From Scolanthus callimorphus (taxonomy: Eukaryota > Cnidaria > Anthozoa > Actiniaria > Edwardsiidae), in assembly GCA_033964015.1 (NCBI GenBank), contig CM066918.1, positions 28,851,387 to 28,915,386 on the forward strand: a stretch of 64,000 bases of DNA, written 5' to 3'. The notes beneath the pieces were generated by a model. The model ran no database searches, was not told the DNA's origin, and worked only from the letters and a program-made list of their open reading frames with translations. A program made the position numbers and the translations under genes. Numbering within the stretch: position 1 is the stretch's first letter; every line of letters begins with the position of its first letter. This document shows, in pieces, positions 61,101 to 64,000 of this stretch.

Positions 61101-63964
61101 AAAGGGAGGCTGTCACGATACACGCATGCTCCAGGAACGATCACTGAGCAAAACTATTTAGACCATCCAATCAGAAAACTATCGAAGAATATGTAAGACG
61201 TAAACATTTGGTCGGATGGATCGAGAAATAGCGAGATTAAAACGGATTGTTTTCGTGGTTTTCAGCCTTCGCTGGCCATCGTTACGGGACGATACTTGTT
61301 TTGAGATGCGCAGAACAGCTGCGCAGTTGCGTGACAGCCTCCCTTTAGGCGAACGCAAGCGCAAACAAACAAAATTATCTGTGCATTGTTGTGTAGCGCT
61401 TGCTTTACTTCATGTAGTTTCACACTTGTCTTGCGATCCCCCAGTACTTGCGCCTGTATTCAAGTGTGAACGAACACTAAGAGCAGGGGTCAAGTCACGC
61501 GCCGGAAGGTTCAGAGAGACAGAAGATATTTGTACGTAGACATTCACAAATATTCCTCCTTGTTCACCACATTCTTTCAATTAAATGCGCTACAGAAGTA
61601 ATTCTAAAAGGTGTTTAGAAGATTTGGAGAGAAAGGAAAGCAATTAGAATTCGCATAAATAGAGAAATAAAACAAACGTATTTAAAATGACCGTCTACCT
61701 GTGGTACAAATCCAGTGACAGTCCTGTACATGTCCAGATCATCTGCTCTGCCATTGATCAAGATCTCTCCTCCTCGATCCTACAAAGCGGGTAAATCATG
61801 CAGTGCAAATAGTGAAATAAAAAGTAATTATTTATTATAACATGAAAATTTGTTCTTTGGTATTCTATTTATAACTACAAAGTTAGTCCGTTTACACTAT
61901 CTAATGACATTGCCAACCACAAATGTTTCTTTACCTGAAATGACTATCGGTTTTCCGGTGCGTAACCGGTTCTCCACCAGTTTAATAAAACACAATGGTC
62001 TAGACTGGCATGCGCCATTTAATCAGCCCAAAAAAAAATACCGAAGAAAGAACCATATCTTATCAGCACTCATCATACCATAGAACAACTTTTTGTTTAC
62101 ATCTATTATAGTTAATGCCGTCGATTTTCAGTACTCACCCCATAGTAGGCCTTTCCACTGAGTGTGTTGAGGAAGGTTGTCTTGCCCGCTCCTGAAGGAC
62201 CCATGACCGCTGTGACCTCACCAGAGTTGATCCGACCCGTCACGCCCGCCAACACGCTTTTCTTCGTCCCCTGAGGATTAGAGGACAGAATCAGTAAACA
62301 TTTGTATAGAATACACGCACTAGCAGCTAATAGCACAGCCAGTTTACTTTGATTTAAACTTCCCTTTGACTTGCTTTCAACTTTCGTGAACTTTGAGCTT
62401 TCTTATGATTTCAGTTTGTTAAAGCTGAACGAATCTTCACAGAAATATTTGAGATATCTGTAACAAAATATTAAAAATCTTTCTGTTTCAAGTCCCACTT
62501 CCTATAAGCTTTTCTTCGGCTTGTTTCCATTCAAACATAAGCTGCGAAAAAAAGAGGAAAATAATACAATATCGCGATAGGTGTACTAACCCCTTTCAAT
62601 TTTAGGCTCAAATCGTTGAAGGTAACGTCAATAGTGTATTTCTTGGGCACGATTTTATCGGCTCTGTTTTCCAGAGACGATGCACCAACCACAGCCAACC
62701 TGAAGAGAAATACATTACACAAAGGGGTGATTCGCTTGGTTAAGCTGTCATATGAAACAATATGTGCCATTCCTGAGAAATGAACCTGGCTTTCCAGGTA
62801 TTATATTTGCATACAGGCGAAAGTTTCATATGTTTGATTGCCTAGATCTATACAGTTTGCAAGTTGGCGAAAATCCACTTTAACCATTGAAAAAAGCAAC
62901 TGAGAATCAATCATTTTCACCAGCGAAAGGTTTTAAAAGTGGAAGAAACAGCCCTGAAATTTCAGAAAATTTCAAGCGAGTAAAAATCTCACCTCCCTTC
63001 CCGAACGTTTGCTTCGCGCAAATGAAACAACATTAAATTTACAAGTTCACAGGCCTGCTTCTCGACCAATTAACATTACTTCTTGAAACTTGGCAAATTT
63101 CAGGTATAATTTTTAGTGGTGCGTGTAGAGTGAATTTTCGTCAAGTGCTAATTTCAAAAGATCAGGAATTATTAAAGGGTAAAAGTCAGTCACCTGAGTC
63201 CAGTACCCACTTGATACGCCTGGCGCGCCTCTGGGTTACGTGACAGATAACGTGACGAGTAGAGCTGTGTGTAGAATTTGATTGATCGGCGATAGGTGAA
63301 GCCGAGAATGATGATTGTCGACACGAGTACAATCACGATGAGTAACGCAACACCAGCGTACGCAATGACGGGAGCGGAAACACCTGCTGAGCACTCGCCT
63401 AGGATCTGTTGTCAAGACGAACAAAATATCTATGTGTTAAGGTCATGTTACACTAGGGAATTTTTCATACAACTCGCAACGCAATGATGACGAATTAAAA
63501 ACAGCAAAAAAGCTGCCGCGGTATGCTACACGCTAGGAATATTTTCTTGCAATGTGCAATGCGCCCGCAGTAAAGCGGGCGCTATCAAAACAATCGCGCT
63601 GATTGGTAGTCTCCCGCGCAGCCCGTCCTTAGTGTAGGTCACGCAACGCTTCCCTCACGGGCTGCGCGGGAGACTAGCTGATTGGCTCAAAACCAAGAAA
63701 ACGCTAAACTGTATTTCACCTCGACATGTGATGCCGTACACTTACTGGGCATGCCTCAGGCACAGTGCTTCCTTGTCGACAGAAATAGCCAGACGGACAC
63801 CCTTCTCGGACAGTGACCTCAGAGCAATAATAACCTTCCTCACAGGGGGCAGGTTGGCTGGCTCCTGCGCAGATATACTTTTTCCCCACAGGGTCATAGA
63901 CGGGGACGTCACCCGATGGCTCACAGCACCATCCAGCTTGTCGACAAGTATAGGAGGATGTATT
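54897..63964 (-). CDS. ABCG-2: ABCG24/28-like ATP-binding cassette transporter (5' end outside window)
   Basis: Sixteen exons, 5' to 3': 63964-63746, 63405-63194, 62699-62591, 62270-62139, 61779-61699, 60912-60802, 60314-60261, 60138-60041, 59585-59473, 58750-58546, 58123-57879, 56953-56842, 56620-56497, 55634-55491, 55176-54897 (15 listed; at least one earlier exon lies beyond base 64000). In order: Cys-rich extracellular module, membrane helix, NBD with Walker [10 protein letters not shown]-loop FVPQ, signature ISGGQRKR, Walker [11 protein letters not shown]-loop GLDS, H-loop VIHQPR, then an acidic Ser-rich linker and the ABC2 TMD. A half-transporter of this type must dimerise and moves hydrophobic substrates. 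Two exons (56620-56497, 55176-54897) lack one base each, at CC and GG runs; otherwise all frames and phases fit. Confidence 0.9.
55491..56953 (-). CDS. ABCG-2 transmembrane exons (three)
   Basis: 56953-56842 encodes [20 protein letters not shown] and ends at a GC donor (GCAAGT). 56620-56497 encodes [16 protein letters not shown] and has one C too few near 56550, losing the frame after CAQI. 55634-55491 encodes [20 protein letters not shown] and [18 protein letters not shown]. The sequence matches the ABC2 membrane domain of the subclass. Confidence 0.85.
55951..56162. mobile_element. 212-bp MITE, near-identical to 42016-42228
   Basis: Same ends and interior as the first copy, with only scattered differences (for example AAAGATT for AAGATT). 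It lies in an ABCG-2 intron in the same orientation. Confidence 0.9.
57879..58123 (-). CDS. ABCG-2 linker exon between NBD and TMD
   Basis: Begins [20 protein letters not shown] and is rich in Ser, Thr, Glu and Gly, without domain signature. The acceptor must be TTTTTTCAG (58124-58132), since the nearer ATCAG would hit a stop. No counterpart in ABCG-1. Confidence 0.8.
58546..58750 (-). CDS. ABCG-2 exon after the H-loop ([13 protein letters not shown])
   Basis: Encodes [40 protein letters not shown] and [10 protein letters not shown], the standard ABCG C-terminal NBD stretch ending NPADFxMDII. No counterpart in ABCG-1. Confidence 0.93.
58946..59338. mobile_element. 393-bp foldback element with ATAGAGTCCTAAAG ends
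   Basis: ATAGAGTCCTAAAG and TGACGTCACAAA at the left pair with the right end. The centre AATCACTGTATTTTGG is mirrored around a short loop, and the whole element folds on itself. ABCG-2 intron. Confidence 0.85.
59473..59585 (-). CDS. ABCG-2 D-loop and H-loop exon
   Basis: Encodes [20 protein letters not shown] and [17 protein letters not shown]. The switch His is retained. No counterpart in ABCG-1. Confidence 0.93.
60041..60138 (-). CDS. ABCG-2 signature and Walker B exon
   Basis: Encodes [20 protein letters not shown] and [13 protein letters not shown]. Both the ISGGQ signature and the Walker B Asp-Glu pair are present. This exon has no counterpart in ABCG-1. Confidence 0.95.
60452..60732. 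mobile_element. MITE with GCAGTCGCAAAAATCCGCACC ends
   Basis: GACAATCGCAAAAAAAAATC with TGCCCTCC at the left pairs loosely with GGGGTGCGGATTTTTGCGAC at the right. TGGAATTCCAG and TTTCCAGGGT are repeated inside. Confidence 0.65.
60975..61110. mobile_element. MITE-like repeat with CGCAAGCGCAAGG motif
   Basis: GTTCACGCAAGCGCAAGGAA at the left and TTCCCTTGCGCTTGCATTCG at the right are inverted. Related to 7935-8155 and 61345-61480. Confidence 0.6.
62139..62270 (-). CDS. ABCG-2 Walker A exon
   Basis: Encodes [20 protein letters not shown] and LSGKAYYG. 44 codons, phase 0 to 0, flanked by CTCAG and GTGAGT. Confidence 0.95.
63194..63405 (-). CDS. ABCG-2 membrane helix preceding the NBD
   Basis: Encodes ILGECSAG, a helix [20 protein letters not shown], then the basic [19 protein letters not shown]. 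This extra helix before the NBD is characteristic of the ABCG24/28 subclass. Confidence 0.85.
63458..63560. mobile_element. Fragment of the CAACTCGCAACGC MITE family
   Basis: ATACAACTCGCAACGCAATG and TTCTTGCAATGTGCAATGCG resemble the element at 16810-17155. Confidence 0.5.
63607..63678. mobile_element. Short hairpin element, partner of 22207-22284
   Basis: AGTCTCCCGCGCAGCCCGTC is complemented by GACGGGCTGCGCGGGAGACT-like sequence, with GCAACGCTTCCCTC in the loop, as in 22207-22284. Confidence 0.8.
63746..63964 (-). CDS. ABCG-2 Cys-rich extracellular exon
   Basis: 73 codons with 12 Cys, including [23 protein letters not shown] and [19 protein letters not shown]. The CPxGYFC repeats match the extracellular module of plant ABCG24/28 and of predicted white-brown complex homologs in invertebrates. 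Phase 0 at both ends. Confidence 0.85.
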
Positions 63965-64000
63965 CTACAATAGAAGTGTCGGTAAAAAAAATGTAACGTC

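Overview
The window is nuclear DNA of an animal. It has long intron-rich genes with GT-AG (and two GC-AG) introns, very dense short inverted-repeat transposons (MITEs), L2-like retroelement tails, minisatellite and microsatellite DNA. The gene set (a Patched/Dispatched-type RND permease, DNAJC16, GIGYF, and ABCG half-transporters with a long extracellular Cys-rich N-terminus) together with the repeat style suggests a marine invertebrate, most likely an anthozoan cnidarian (coral or sea anemone). That placement is inference; no species is claimed.

Layout. (1) 261-6646, minus: two exons of a Patched/Dispatched-family RND membrane protein, whose 3' part lies outside the window. Its first intron carries a 1.5-kb foldback element with a second element nested inside it and a 411-bp element with an 8-bp target duplication. 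(2) 6647-9941: gene-free, MITE-rich. (3) 9942-23763, minus: complete DNAJC16 in 12 coding exons (763 codons including the stop after one single-base correction), with a signal peptide, J domain (HPD), thioredoxin fold (WCMAC), C-terminal membrane segment and conserved C-terminus. Its introns hold a 2.2-kb 19-bp minisatellite and a four-unit array of tRNA-like Pol III sequences. (4) 23764-24559: a short shared divergent promoter region. (5) 24560-41095, plus: complete GIGYF in 26 coding exons (1290 codons including the stop after three single-base corrections), with the 4EHP-binding motif, the DDX6/Me31B-type segment, GYF domain, Gln-rich coiled coil and conserved C-terminus. (6) 42900-52925 and 54897-63964, both minus: two tandem copies of an ABCG transporter. 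The 63-kb-end copy (ABCG-2) is intact in its visible part but runs off the window at its 5' end. The other copy (ABCG-1) has lost the exons for the ABC signature, Walker B, H-loop and linker, and carries about eleven small indels, so it is called a pseudogene.

How things fit. GIGYF is a translational repressor scaffold and DNAJC16 an ER-membrane co-chaperone; they are transcribed head to head. GIGYF and ABCG-1 converge. The ABCG pair is a local duplication in which one copy is decaying. Several MITEs sit within 0-14 bases of exon borders in DNAJC16, GIGYF and ABCG-1, and one displaces the original 3' splice-site context of the GYF-domain exon by 1.8 kb. Single-base length differences occur in otherwise conserved exons of every complete gene, mostly next to short homopolymers, so part of the apparent damage is probably consensus-sequence error. 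I did not find a convincing new multi-gene system; the most interesting material is the mobile-element biology at splice sites, the nested elements, the tRNA-like array and the half-deleted ABC transporter.
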